Below are positions 8,671 to 17,055 of a stretch of DNA of 64,000 bases, piece after piece (the first letter of the stretch is position 1; every line of letters begins with the position of its first letter). A program made the position numbers and the translations under genes. Source of the stretch: Pseudarthrobacter sp. fls2-241-R2A-127 (lineage in GTDB: Bacteria; Actinomycetota; Actinomycetes; Actinomycetales; Micrococcaceae); contig NZ_JARVSF010000006.1 of NCBI RefSeq assembly GCF_030209355.1, positions 62,001 through 126,000 on the forward strand. Reading direction: 5' to 3'. The notes beneath the pieces were generated by a model. It saw only the letters and a list, made by a program, of their open reading frames with translations, was not told where the DNA came from and did not search any database.

Positions 8671-9507
8671 GTGAGTGATCCCGGACGCCGAAAAGAACTT
8701 GGCCTGTTCCTGCGGGCCCGGCGCGACCAGGCGCTGCGCGCCGACTACGGCCTGCCGCCGATTGGCCGGGCGCGGGACCGCGGGCTGCGCCGCGAGGAGG
8801 TGGCGTTCCTGTCCGGGGTCAGCGTCACCTGGTACACCTGGCTTGAGCAGGGACGGGACATCAGTCCGTCCCGGCAGGTCCTGGAAGCCGTGAGCCGTGC
8901 CCTGCATCTGTCGGGGACGGGCCTGGGCTACGTGCTGTCCCTTGGCGGGTATGCGTCCGCAGCCCCTGCTGGCCCGGCCGCGGATACCGCCCCGCCCCAT
9001 ATCCAGCGGCTGATGGATGCGCTGGATCCCAATCCGTCCTTTGCGCTGTTTCCGGACTGGCGGGTGGCCGGCTGGAACAAGGCGTATGCGGCGCTGTACC
9101 CCAACATCGCCACGGTGGCGCCGGCGGACCGCAACCTGCTGTGGCTGGTGTTCACCGATCCCTACGTGCGGGACCTGCTGCCGGACTGGGAGACCACCAG
9201 CAAGAGGTTCCTTGCCGAGTTCCGGGCGGAAACCGGGCAGCGGCTGGGTGACCCGGACATCCAGTACCAGGTGGAGCGACTCAAGGAAGCAAGCCCCGAA
9301 TTCCGGCAGGGCTGGGACCTTTACGACATCCTGGGGTTTGAATCCCGCGAGCGCCTGTTCCACCACCCGGCGGTGGGAGTGCTGCAACTGGAGCACCACC
9401 AGGTGTCCCCCTCCGACCGTCCGGACCTGCACATCGTGGTGTACACCCCGGCCCCTGGCAGTGATGCGGCGGAACAGATGAAGTCGCTGATGGCGGCGAA
9501 GGGCTAA
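8671..9507 (+). CDS. XRE/MmyB-family transcriptional regulator
   Basis: A 278-residue paralogue of the regulator at 79-972. The HTH domain occupies residues 1-85 with [20 protein letters not shown], and the MmyB ligand domain covers about 110-270 with [19 protein letters not shown] and [15 protein letters not shown]. The GTG start at 8671 is supported by a -10 element (TAGTAT) ending six bases before it, suggesting leaderless translation. It is divergent from ilvD, so it may regulate ilvD or itself; no oxidoreductase neighbour is present. Its stop codon overlaps the stop of the convergent M20 gene by four bases. Confidence 0.9.
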   Translation: MSDPGRRKELGLFLRARRDQALRADYGLPPIGRARDRGLRREEVAFLSGVSVTWYTWLEQGRDISPSRQVLEAVSRALHLSGTGLGYVLSLGGYASAAPAGPAADTAPPHIQRLMDALDPNPSFALFPDWRVAGWNKAYAALYPNIATVAPADRNLLWLVFTDPYVRDLLPDWETTSKRFLAEFRAETGQRLGDPDIQYQVERLKEASPEFRQGWDLYDILGFESRERLFHHPAVGVLQLEHHQVSPSDRPDLHIVVYTPAPGSDAAEQMKSLMAAKG

Positions 9508-10751
9508 GCGGCGTCAGTGCCGGCGCCGGTGCCCAGATAAGCCAGGGACGCGACCGCCTGGGCCTGGGTGGCCACTCGCAGGGTGGGGTCCACGGCCGGC
9601 AGGAAGAACGGCGAGTGGTTGGCCGGGATATCCGTGTCCACAGTCCCCGCTTCAACGGCGCGGCGGTAAACGTCCCGGGGTACTGAGCCGACCACCCAGT
9701 ACACGTACGGGATCCCGAAAGCGTCCGGGACGCGGCTGAAATCCTCTGACGCCGTCTGCGGGGCGGTGCGGTAGACGGCATCCGCCCCGAAGGACCTGGT
9801 GAAGGCTGCGGTGACCCTGGCGTTGGCATCGGGATCGTTGCTGGTCAGCGGGTATTGGTCGTAGTACTGGAACTCCGGCTCCTGCGGGGAACCTGCGGCG
9901 GCGCACTCGCCCCGCACGATCCTCTCGATGGCGGCAATCATCTGGCTGCGGGTGGCAATGCTGTAGGTCCGCAGGTTGAGCAGCAGCTCGGCCCGGTCCG
10001 GAATGATGTTGGCTGTTGCTCCGGCGTTCACCGAGCCAACGGTCAGCACCGCGAACTCCCCCGGCGTCGTTTCCCGGGACACTACGGTTTGCAGCCGGAG
10101 GACGATCGAGGCTGCCAGGACCACCGGATCGACCGACTTGTGCGGCATGGAACCGTGGGCGCCCCGGCCGTGGACGGTGATCCGGATCGAGTCACCGGCT
10201 GACAGCACCGGGCCGGCAGTGGTGCCGATGGTGTCTGCCTCGGTGGGCATGACGTGCTGGGCCAGCGCAATGTCCGGCCGTGGGATTCCGGCGGCCAGGC
10301 CGTCGTCGAGCATTGCCTGGGATCCCGCCGCCGTTTCCTCGGCCGGCTGGAACAGGGCAATATAGGTGCCCTGCCAGGCGTCCCGGTGTTCGGCGAGGTA
10401 TTTTGCCGCGCCGAGCAGTGCCACCACGTGCATGTCGTGCGCGCAGGCGTGCATCACGCCCGGGATGGTGGAGGCGTAGCCTGCCCCTGTGGCCTCGGTG
10501 ACGGGAAGGGCATCCATGTCCGCCCGCGCCAGCACGCAAGGACCGGCGCCGTTGGCAAGAACGCCAACGACGCCGGTTCCGCCGAAGTGCCGGACGTCAA
10601 AGCCCCAGCCGGCCAGGTTGTCCGCTGCCGCGGCGGACGTTTCGTGTTCGGCAAGCCCCAGCTCCGGGTTCCGGTGGAGCTGTTCGTAGAGCGGGACCTG
10701 CCAGGCCAACTCCTGCCCGATGCCGTCCTGAAGGCTGTCCATGGGGTCCAT
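9504..10751 (-). CDS. M20 family amidohydrolase
   Basis: A 415-residue zinc amidohydrolase of the M20D type (hippurate, IAA-amino acid or N-acyl amino acid hydrolases). Visible motifs are RADMDALPV, GVMHACAHDMHVVALLGAA with its metal-binding residues, FQPAEETAAGSQAM with the catalytic Glu, and GRGAHGSMPH in the dimerisation lid. ATG at 10751 is chosen because AAGGAG lies seven bases upstream; ATGs at 10772 and 10742 are less good. It is the last gene of a leftward set with a PuuE-like hydrolase and an NCS1 carrier, so an N-acyl or N-carbamoyl substrate is likely, by inference. Confidence 0.92.
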   Translation of the reverse strand: MDPMDSLQDGIGQELAWQVPLYEQLHRNPELGLAEHETSAAAADNLAGWGFDVRHFGGTGVVGVLANGAGPCVLARADMDALPVTEATGAGYASTIPGVMHACAHDMHVVALLGAAKYLAEHRDAWQGTYIALFQPAEETAAGSQAMLDDGLAAGIPRPDIALAQHVMPTEADTIGTTAGPVLSAGDSIRITVHGRGAHGSMPHKSVDPVVLAASIVLRLQTVVSRETTPGEFAVLTVGSVNAGATANIIPDRAELLLNLRTYSIATRSQMIAAIERIVRGECAAAGSPQEPEFQYYDQYPLTSNDPDANARVTAAFTRSFGADAVYRTAPQTASEDFSRVPDAFGIPYVYWVVGSVPRDVYRRAVEAGTVDTDIPANHSPFFLPAVDPTLRVATQAQAVASLAYLGTGAGTDAA

Positions 10752-10773
10752 GCGGGCGCTCCTTCCGGCCAAC

Positions 10774-10807
10774 GTTGGGCCGGCGGCGCCGGCCCCATCA
10801 GCCCAAC
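10774..10807 (-). terminator. Hairpin between hydrolase genes
   Basis: GGGCCGGC (10777-10784) and GCCGGCCC (10788-10795) form an 8-bp stem with a GGC loop, enclosed by GTTGGG/CCCAAC. It follows the deacetylase-like gene and precedes the M20 ribosome binding site, so it may reduce readthrough. Confidence 0.55.
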
Positions 10808-10808
10808 T

Positions 10809-11756
10809 TTAGGCCAGCACCCCCTGCCGCACCACGGCCGGCTCAAACTGCGCACCCGCGCCCGGGAATACCGGCACGTCAATCCGCGCGTGGGTGTGGA
10901 CCTCGGACACCGTGGACTTGGTGTGGCGCGCAATCTGCTCCATCGTGGTGACCCACATGCCGTCCATGCCCTTCACCCGCTCGATCAGTTGCTCCAGCGC
11001 AACGGCCTTGGAAGGGCGGCCGGAGATGAACGGGTGGTTGGTCAGGACGAAGCAGCTGCCCTGGGAGTAGTGGGCCTCGGCCTCGAGCGTCCACATTTCC
11101 AGGACCTTGGCCGGGCTCTCGATCACACCGCTGCCGGTCACTCCGGGGTAAAACGCGTACTGTTCCCAGTCGTCCAGGGTCCAGTCCACGGGGATCTCCA
11201 CGATGTCCCGGGGATCGTCGGCGGCGACGGCGAAGCGGTAGGGGGCGTCGCCGTCGAGCAGGCTGGAATCGTAGAGGAAGCCGCGGTCCGCAAGGAGGCC
11301 CGGGGAGTGCCAGTTCAGCTCCCACCACGGCGCCCGGTAGCCCACCGGCCGTACTCCGGCCACCTTGGCCAGGGCCTCCAGCCCGCGGTCGAGGTAGGAC
11401 GCTTCGGTGGCGGCGTCGATGCCCTGCATGGGTTCGTGGAGGTAGCCGTGGTGCGCCACCTCGTGCCCGCCGTCGACGATCCGCCGGACCACGTCCGGGT
11501 ATGACTCGGCCGTGAAGCCGGGGATGAAGAAGGTGGCTGTGATGTCCTGGCGCTCAAGGATTTGCAGGAGCCGCGGTACGGCGACTTTGGGCCCGTAGGA
11601 CTGGTGGGTCATCAGCGACATGCGCCGGGTGCTGGCGGGGTCGTGGGCGATGGTGCAGGACTCGGCGTCCACATCGAAGGTGAAGGAGGCTGCAGCTGTG
11701 GCGCCGTCGGGCCAGGTGATCGGGTGCAGGGCATCCGCGATGGCGGGCTGGTTCAC
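10809..11756 (-). CDS. Polysaccharide deacetylase family hydrolase (PuuE/HpPgdA-like)
   Basis: A 315-residue NodB-fold hydrolase. The motifs SFTFDVDAE (metal Asp pair), GHEVAHHGYLHE (metal His pair) and GYRAPWWE are those of the cytoplasmic PuuE/HpPgdA subgroup rather than secreted peptidoglycan deacetylases; there is no signal peptide. PuuE-like members act as cofactor-free allantoinases, which fits the neighbouring NCS1 permease and PucR regulator. Others act on different amides, so the substrate remains open. GTG at 11756 has AGAAAGGA upstream, overlapping the end of the hairpin 11769-11793. Confidence 0.88.
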   Translation of the reverse strand: MNQPAIADALHPITWPDGATAAASFTFDVDAESCTIAHDPASTRRMSLMTHQSYGPKVAVPRLLQILERQDITATFFIPGFTAESYPDVVRRIVDGGHEVAHHGYLHEPMQGIDAATEASYLDRGLEALAKVAGVRPVGYRAPWWELNWHSPGLLADRGFLYDSSLLDGDAPYRFAVAADDPRDIVEIPVDWTLDDWEQYAFYPGVTGSGVIESPAKVLEMWTLEAEAHYSQGSCFVLTNHPFISGRPSKAVALEQLIERVKGMDGMWVTTMEQIARHTKSTVSEVHTHARIDVPVFPGAGAQFEPAVVRQGVLA

Positions 11757-11768
11757 GGGAAATCCTTT

Positions 11769-11793
11769 CTGGCGGGCGCAAAGCGCCCGCCAG
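11769..11793 (-). terminator. Hairpin after NCS1 permease gene
   Basis: Perfect 11-bp stem CTGGCGGGCGC/GCGCCCGCCAG with an AAA loop, between the permease stop and the ribosome binding site of the hydrolase. It is a strong structure that would make expression of the two downstream genes lower than that of the permease. Confidence 0.7.
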
Positions 11794-11818
11794 GTTTGTG
11801 GAGGGGAAGCTGTGCCGC

Positions 11819-13366
11819 TTAGCGGGCGGGAAGGGCAGGGGCGGTGTCCGCTTCCTTGCCTTCTGCTCCGGGGGCGGTATCAACGGTGGCGGACCGGGGC
11901 GCCAGCGCCAGGTAGCGGACGTGCTGCCGCGGGCCCAGGATGGCGTACACCCCGGCGCTGGTCAGTCCGCCGGCCAGCCAGGACAGGTCCCAGCCGCCCA
12001 GGGCGACGGCGATGGGGCCCTGCATGATGGGGATCAGGCCGTACATGAACAGCCAGGTGGCGAAGATGCCGGCCGCCAGGGAGACGACCCCGGCCCAGTT
12101 GACGCCGGGCAGCCGCTTGGTTCCGACCGCGTCGAACAGCCGCTCGGGCTCTCCGGGCCAGCGCTTCTCCAGCCAGAAGTAATGCACCAGCATGATGCCG
12201 CCCCAGGCTGCCACCCAGGCCACCAGGCCGATCAGCCAGGCGTCCAGCACCGCGGCGAAGTCCTCCTGGAAGATGAAGAAGACGACGGCGGCGAGCGAGA
12301 AGACGCCGACGAACAGGTTGAGTTTGCGGCGGCTGATGGAGATGTCCAGGGCTTGGGTGGCCACCGAGAAGGTGTAGATGTTCAGGATGTTGGTGGCGAT
12401 GGGGCCGTGGAGCACCATCAGCAGTACAGGGAGCGCCATGGCGCCGAAGTTCAGGACGATCAGCTTGCCGGGATCGATCTCCCCGCTGTTGGTGGCAAGG
12501 CTGGCGCCCAGGACGCCGAGCCAGACCACCGGGATGAACTGGCCCAGCACCGAGGCGAGGTAGACCTTCTTCTTGGGGACGGTGGTGCTAACGAACCGGG
12601 AGTAGTCGGCGGCGTAGGTGAACCAGGTGATGCCCCAGCCGATGCCGATGGCGGTCATGACGGCACTCATGGCCGCAATCCGTTCGGAGCCTTCCAGGAT
12701 GTGCCCGGCAGGTCCGGCGTAGCCCCAGTTGATGTCCATGCCGAACCAGGCGACGGCTGACATGACGGCCAGGATGAGGATGGTGGGTGGGACGGTCCAT
12801 TTTTCGAAAGCCGCGATGGCTTTGTAGCCGAACCAGGCGATGGCCACCTGGAGGCCCATGATGAGGGTGGCGACGCCGATCTTCCAGGCGTAGTTGGGGG
12901 CTTCCGGGTCAACCCAGCCGAGCGTTCCGAAGAGTGCCATGACCAGGTCCAGGATGATCCAGGTGTTCACTGCGCACCAGCCGATGACCAGCAGGGCCTG
13001 GATGGCGGCCGGCAGGTAGTTGCCGCGGCGGCCGAAGGCGGCCCGGGCCAGGACCATGCCCGTGGCCCCGGTCTTTTGGCCCAGGAGGACGAAGCAGCCA
13101 AAGAGGAGCATGCCGATCAGGTTGCCCAGGACCAGGACGGTGATGGTGTCCGCCAGTCCGAGTCCCAGCTGGATGCCGAGTGCCCCCAGCACCCAGTTGA
13201 TCGGGGCCAGGTTGGCGCCCGCCCAGATCCAGAACTGGCCGGATACCTTGCGTGTGCGTGCTGATTCGGGGATGGGCTGGAGCCAGGCTTCGTGGTCCAC
13301 GGCGTTGTGGTCCTGGCCGGCCTGGGCAGCATGCCCGTGCGTTGCTGGTGAAAGCTTTTCTTGCAT
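11819..13366 (-). CDS. NCS1 family nucleobase:cation symporter
   Basis: A 515-residue, 12-helix permease of the NCS1 family, which imports cytosine, purines, allantoin or hydantoins. FWIWAGANLAPINWVLGALGIQLGLG and RAAFGRRGNYLPA match the cytosine-permease branch; TWFTYAADYSRF in the middle is also typical. The ATG at 13366 follows GGAGG with a five-base spacer. It is the first gene of the leftward set with the PuuE-like and M20 hydrolases and is divergent from a PucR regulator. The group therefore looks like uptake plus ring or amide hydrolysis of a nitrogen heterocycle; the precise substrate cannot be read from sequence. Confidence 0.92.
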   Translation of the reverse strand: MQEKLSPATHGHAAQAGQDHNAVDHEAWLQPIPESARTRKVSGQFWIWAGANLAPINWVLGALGIQLGLGLADTITVLVLGNLIGMLLFGCFVLLGQKTGATGMVLARAAFGRRGNYLPAAIQALLVIGWCAVNTWIILDLVMALFGTLGWVDPEAPNYAWKIGVATLIMGLQVAIAWFGYKAIAAFEKWTVPPTILILAVMSAVAWFGMDINWGYAGPAGHILEGSERIAAMSAVMTAIGIGWGITWFTYAADYSRFVSTTVPKKKVYLASVLGQFIPVVWLGVLGASLATNSGEIDPGKLIVLNFGAMALPVLLMVLHGPIATNILNIYTFSVATQALDISISRRKLNLFVGVFSLAAVVFFIFQEDFAAVLDAWLIGLVAWVAAWGGIMLVHYFWLEKRWPGEPERLFDAVGTKRLPGVNWAGVVSLAAGIFATWLFMYGLIPIMQGPIAVALGGWDLSWLAGGLTSAGVYAILGPRQHVRYLALAPRSATVDTAPGAEGKEADTAPALPAR

Positions 13367-13429
13367 GGGGGCCTCCGTGAGGTGGATAAGTACTCAAAGG
13401 CTATGTGGCCCCCATCACAAGCAACAAGA

Positions 13430-13449
13430 TACAATCTGTCGAACAGATT
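13430..13449. promoter_or_regulatory. Operator palindrome between permease and PucR gene
   Basis: Perfect inverted repeat AATCTGT-CGA-ACAGATT at 13433-13449, in the 106-base divergent region. TACAAT at 13430-13435 could be the -10 element of the rightward PucR gene and overlaps the palindrome. This is the natural binding site for PucR itself or another dimeric regulator. Confidence 0.6.
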
Positions 13450-13472
13450 CCCCTACTACGTTACGGAATGTC

Positions 13473-15092
13473 GTGTCTGTGTTTCTTGGTGAAATACTCG
13501 CCCATCCCGCCCTCGCCGCCGCCGATCCGCTTGTCCATCCGCGCGGCGTAGTGGCGGATGCGCAGCCGGTCCGCTGGGTCCACTCCAGCGAAGTCCTGGA
13601 CATCGCTCCCCTGCTCCGCGGCGGCGAGCTGCTGCTCTGCGGCGGGATCACCCTGGCCACGGCCACCCCCGCCAAACGCGAAGACTACGTCCGTGAACTC
13701 GCCCAGCGTGGCATTGCGGCGCTGGCCATCGAAACGGGCGGAGCCCTGCCCGAAATCCCCGCCGACATGTTGCAAAAAGCCGAGGAATACGGCCTTCCGG
13801 TGGTGGAGCTGCGCAAGGTGGTGCCTTTTGTGGGCGTCATGCAGGCCATCAACTCCATGCTGGTCAGCGAGTCCGTGGGGCACCTGCAGCAGGCCGACGC
13901 CGCCACACGCGCCATGGCAGCGGAGCTGGCCCACGGGGCTTCGCTGGACAAGATCCTGGGCGTGCTGGCGGGCATCACGGGTTCCGCCGTGCAGCTCACT
14001 TCCCCGTGGGGAGTGACCATGGGCAGCGCCGTCCCCGAGGGGTGGAGCAGCGGGGTGGACGCGGAGGCCGGGGACGGACCAGCGGACGACGACGACGCCG
14101 GGCCAGGCCCCCACGCCCCCCGTGGCGGACATGGCGGCGGGGACGGGCGGCCGGGCGGGACGGCGGTCACCGTGGACATTCCCGTACGCGGCGTCCTGAT
14201 GGGCCGGCTTGAGGTGCGGGTGCCGGCCGCCGCGGACGTGGCATTGGCGCAGGTGGCCGGGGAACGCTCCGTGGACATCCTCGGGCTGGCACTGCTGCAG
14301 CATACTCCCCCCGGGCTGCACGCCCTGGCCGGCGCGGAACTGATGCGGGCCGTGCTGAATGCAGCCCCGGAGTGGCGGCTTGAGCAGCTGGCCCCCGGTG
14401 CGGGCTTCCCCACGGATTCCCCGGCGGTGGTGGCTGCAATCCACGCGGCGTCACCGCAGGAGGTGCGCGGCGCCGTCGAAACCTTCCTGAGCTCACGGCG
14501 GATTCCCTGTGCCGCATACCTGGATGACGCCGAGCTGGTGGTGATGATCGGCCTGCCCTGCACCGATACCGCCGGGGAGCGGCGGCAACTGCTGGAAGCG
14601 CTGAAGGGCCTGGCGGGGGACCCCGATGCCGTGATTGCCGTGGGGCCCCTGGCGGGCGGGGTGGCGGATGCTTCCTGGTCGCTGGCGGAGGCGCGGCGGG
14701 CCTTGGAAGTGCGCCAGATCCGCCGGCGGAACGCGTCGGCGCGCCGGCAGTATCCGGCCCGCGGCCTGGTGGTGGTGGATGCGGAGGACGCCGCCGTCGA
14801 AAGCCTGTCCCTGACCTGCCTGGATGCTTCGGCGCGGGAGGCGTTCGTGCACCGGCAGTTGCGGGCGGTCCTGGAGCATGACGCGCAGCGGCAGTCCCAG
14901 CTGCTGGAGACTTTGCAGGTGTGGCTGGACTCGGGCTGCAATACCGCGCAATCGGCGCGCGAACTGCATTTGGAACGGCAGTCCATGCACCACCGGCTGC
15001 AGCGGATATTCGAGCTGTGCGGTGGCGATCCCCGCGGGACGGGGCGGCTGGCCGCGTTGCACCTCGCTGCCCGGATGGCGGGGCTGCCCTAG
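13473..15092 (+). CDS. PucR family transcriptional regulator
   Basis: A 539-residue activator of the PucR family. The N-terminal PucR domain (about 1-125) begins VSVFLGEILAHPALAAADPLV. A central GAF-like region carries an unusual low-complexity insertion near 185-235, rich in Asp, Gly and Pro. The C-terminal helix-turn-helix (about 480-535) reads LDSGCNTAQSARELHLERQSMHHRLQRI. PucR proteins control purine and other nitrogen catabolic genes. The GTG at 13473 is chosen, with the GTG at 13479 also possible; the open frame extends upstream across the permease promoter and is rejected there. A short terminator follows at 15109. Confidence 0.92.
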   Translation: MSVFLGEILAHPALAAADPLVHPRGVVADAQPVRWVHSSEVLDIAPLLRGGELLLCGGITLATATPAKREDYVRELAQRGIAALAIETGGALPEIPADMLQKAEEYGLPVVELRKVVPFVGVMQAINSMLVSESVGHLQQADAATRAMAAELAHGASLDKILGVLAGITGSAVQLTSPWGVTMGSAVPEGWSSGVDAEAGDGPADDDDAGPGPHAPRGGHGGGDGRPGGTAVTVDIPVRGVLMGRLEVRVPAAADVALAQVAGERSVDILGLALLQHTPPGLHALAGAELMRAVLNAAPEWRLEQLAPGAGFPTDSPAVVAAIHAASPQEVRGAVETFLSSRRIPCAAYLDDAELVVMIGLPCTDTAGERRQLLEALKGLAGDPDAVIAVGPLAGGVADASWSLAEARRALEVRQIRRRNASARRQYPARGLVVVDAEDAAVESLSLTCLDASAREAFVHRQLRAVLEHDAQRQSQLLETLQVWLDSGCNTAQSARELHLERQSMHHRLQRIFELCGGDPRGTGRLAALHLAARMAGLP

Positions 15093-15108
15093 GAATTCCC
15101 CCGCCTGC

Positions 15109-15128
15109 ATCCCGGCCGGCGGGATTTT
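15109..15128 (+). terminator. Rho-independent-like terminator of PucR gene
   Basis: ATCCCG-GCCGG-CGGGAT stem-loop followed by TTT, 17 bases after the PucR stop codon and in the correct orientation. Confidence 0.6.
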
Positions 15129-15214
15129 CCCGGGAACCCCGGAATCCGGGTCCCGCGTCAGCTATCGTGTCAGGGTGCATGCCGGCAGGCGTGCCCACTT
15201 TTTTGGGGGAAAAC

Positions 15215-16405
15215 ATGTCATCACCAGCGGAACCTGCGCGCCCGGAAACAGAACGCCAGGAAACAGAACGTCCGGACGCTGCGAAACCGGAACCCGAACG
15301 CCCGCAGACTGCGCGCCCGGAACCTGCGCATCCCGGGCTTGCGGATCCGGACGCCCCGGCGGAACCCGTCTCGCGGCGACCCGCCTACGGCCAGATCCGG
15401 GAGTACCCGGGCGCGCCGCTGGGTCAGCCGCGCAGCCAGCCCCGGCCTGCCAGGAAGCGGTCAGGCGGACTGATGGCCGGCGCCCTCGCCGCGGCGGCGA
15501 TCGTCCTTGCCATCCAGGCCTATGCTGCAGGGGGACAACCCGCCGGATGGCCGCTTGCCGCCCCTGCCCACGGCAATCTTCCGGGCCTCCCCGCACCGCA
15601 GGGGCCGGCAGCGGCGGCCGCTCCTGCCGCTTCTCCGGGCCCTGGCGTCCGTGACGACGCGGCGCCCGCACCAACCGTGACGCCGGCACCTGCCTCCCAT
15701 GCCAAAACCAGTCCGACACCGGGGCGGGAATCAAAGCCGGCACCGCTCGGCACACCGGCGCCCCTCCCGGCCCACGTGGACTCATACGCGTTCCTCGGCG
15801 TGAAGGAAGTGGAACAGGCCCTGGTGGCGTACGACCCCTGCCGGCCCATCCATTACGTCATGCGGGCGGCCAATGCCCCGGACGGCGGCCAAGAGATGGT
15901 CACCGCAGGCTTCGCCGAACTCTCCCGGGTCACCGGCCTGCAGTTCGTCAACGACGGCGGTACCTTGGAGGCACCGTCCAACGAGCGGCCCATGTACCAG
16001 CCGGACAGCTACGGCGACCGCTGGGCGCCCGTCCTGGTGGTCTGGTCCACCGTGGAGGAGAGCCCGTCCCTCCGGCAGGTTGAGGAAGGGGGCGGGACCA
16101 GGGATGCTTTCGGCTACGCAGGCAGCTGGGCAGCCACGCCCGGCACCAAGGACCCGTACGTTTATGTCACCGGCCAGGTGGTCCTGAACGCCCCTCTTTT
16201 GTCAGAGCATGCCGCAGTTGAGGGACCGGCCCTGCAACCTGCAGTCATCGCCCATGAATTGGCCCACCTGGTGGGGCTGGAACACGTTGATGATCCCACC
16301 CAGCTGATGTACCCCGAAGCCGGCTACGGGGTCTACGCCTATGCCGGCGGGGACCTCACAGGTCTGGCAGCCCTGGGCCGGGGCTCCTGCTCACCGGGCC
16401 TGTAA
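15215..16405 (+). CDS. Membrane-anchored metzincin-like metalloprotease
   Basis: A 396-residue protein. The N-terminal 85 residues are a cytoplasmic Pro/Glu/Thr repeat-like tail with recurring RPE-T units, followed by one membrane segment (about 90-110) and a Pro/Ala-rich linker. The extracellular domain carries the zinc motif HELAHLVGLEH at residues 347-357 and a Met-turn-like LMYPE shortly after, as in matrixins. Paired Cys may form a disulfide. The ATG at 15215 has GGGGGA before it. No known inhibitor or partner gene is adjacent. Substrate unknown; it would act outside the cell. Confidence 0.82.
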   Translation: MSSPAEPARPETERQETERPDAAKPEPERPQTARPEPAHPGLADPDAPAEPVSRRPAYGQIREYPGAPLGQPRSQPRPARKRSGGLMAGALAAAAIVLAIQAYAAGGQPAGWPLAAPAHGNLPGLPAPQGPAAAAAPAASPGPGVRDDAAPAPTVTPAPASHAKTSPTPGRESKPAPLGTPAPLPAHVDSYAFLGVKEVEQALVAYDPCRPIHYVMRAANAPDGGQEMVTAGFAELSRVTGLQFVNDGGTLEAPSNERPMYQPDSYGDRWAPVLVVWSTVEESPSLRQVEEGGGTRDAFGYAGSWAATPGTKDPYVYVTGQVVLNAPLLSEHAAVEGPALQPAVIAHELAHLVGLEHVDDPTQLMYPEAGYGVYAYAGGDLTGLAALGRGSCSPGL

Positions 16406-16443
16406 GCCAAGGCCGAGGCGGCTGGCAGCTGGAAGGGCGCCCC

Positions 16444-17007
16444 TCAACGCCGGACTTCATACCTCGTTAGGACCACGCCGTCGGGAAACTCCCGGGTCTC
16501 TACCAGCCTCAGCTGCACCCAATGGTCCAGGGCCGTAAAGAAGGGCGTGCCACCACCCACCAGGACCGGGTGGGTGACCATGACGTACTCATCGATCAGC
16601 CCTGCCCGCATGGCCGTCGCGGCGAGGGTGGCGCCGCCGACATCCATGGCGCCGCCGCCTTCCGCCTTGAGCCGCGCGATCTCCGGAACCGCGTCGCCGG
16701 TGACCAGTCGGGTATTCCAGTTGACCGCGCGGGTCTTCGAGGAGAACACCACCTTCGGCATGTCCCGCCAGCGGCGGGCGAACTCGATCTGCGCCGGCGT
16801 GGCACCGGGCTCCTGGTCCGCGGTGGGCCAGTGGGGGCTCATCGTCTCCCACAGCTTGCGTCCATACAGGGACAGGCCCGTTGCCGCCACCCGGTCGGAC
16901 CACCATTGGAACAGTTCATCGCTCGGCACGCTCCAGCCGAGGTCTCCGCCGGGCGCGGCGATATAGCCGTCCAGGCTCACGTTCATGGCGAAGGCCAGTT
17001 TGCGCAT
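16444..17007 (-). CDS. Dihydrofolate reductase family protein (RibD_C)
   Basis: A 187-residue protein of the RibD C-terminal/DHFR-like family. It starts MRKLAFAMNVSLDGYIA, with LYGRKLWETMSPHWP and MDVGGATLAATAMRAGLIDEY as further family signatures. These proteins have the NADPH-binding DHFR fold, but most have no known substrate. It is a single leftward gene between the protease and the IclR regulator. Confidence 0.92.
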   Translation of the reverse strand: MRKLAFAMNVSLDGYIAAPGGDLGWSVPSDELFQWWSDRVAATGLSLYGRKLWETMSPHWPTADQEPGATPAQIEFARRWRDMPKVVFSSKTRAVNWNTRLVTGDAVPEIARLKAEGGGAMDVGGATLAATAMRAGLIDEYVMVTHPVLVGGGTPFFTALDHWVQLRLVETREFPDGVVLTRYEVRR

Positions 17008-17055
17008 GGCGCCAGTCTCCCGCGCGCCGGTGTTGGTTGTACAGACCGGCCGGCG

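Noticed and set aside
11798..12760. Rightward His/Gly-rich open frame opposite the NCS1 permease gene
   Set aside because: It is the shadow of a membrane protein gene in another frame; composition is low-complexity and unlike a real protein.
13020..13472. N-terminal extension of the PucR regulator by about 150 codons
   Set aside because: It would run through the divergent permease gene and its promoter, and the PucR domain begins right after the GTG at 13473.
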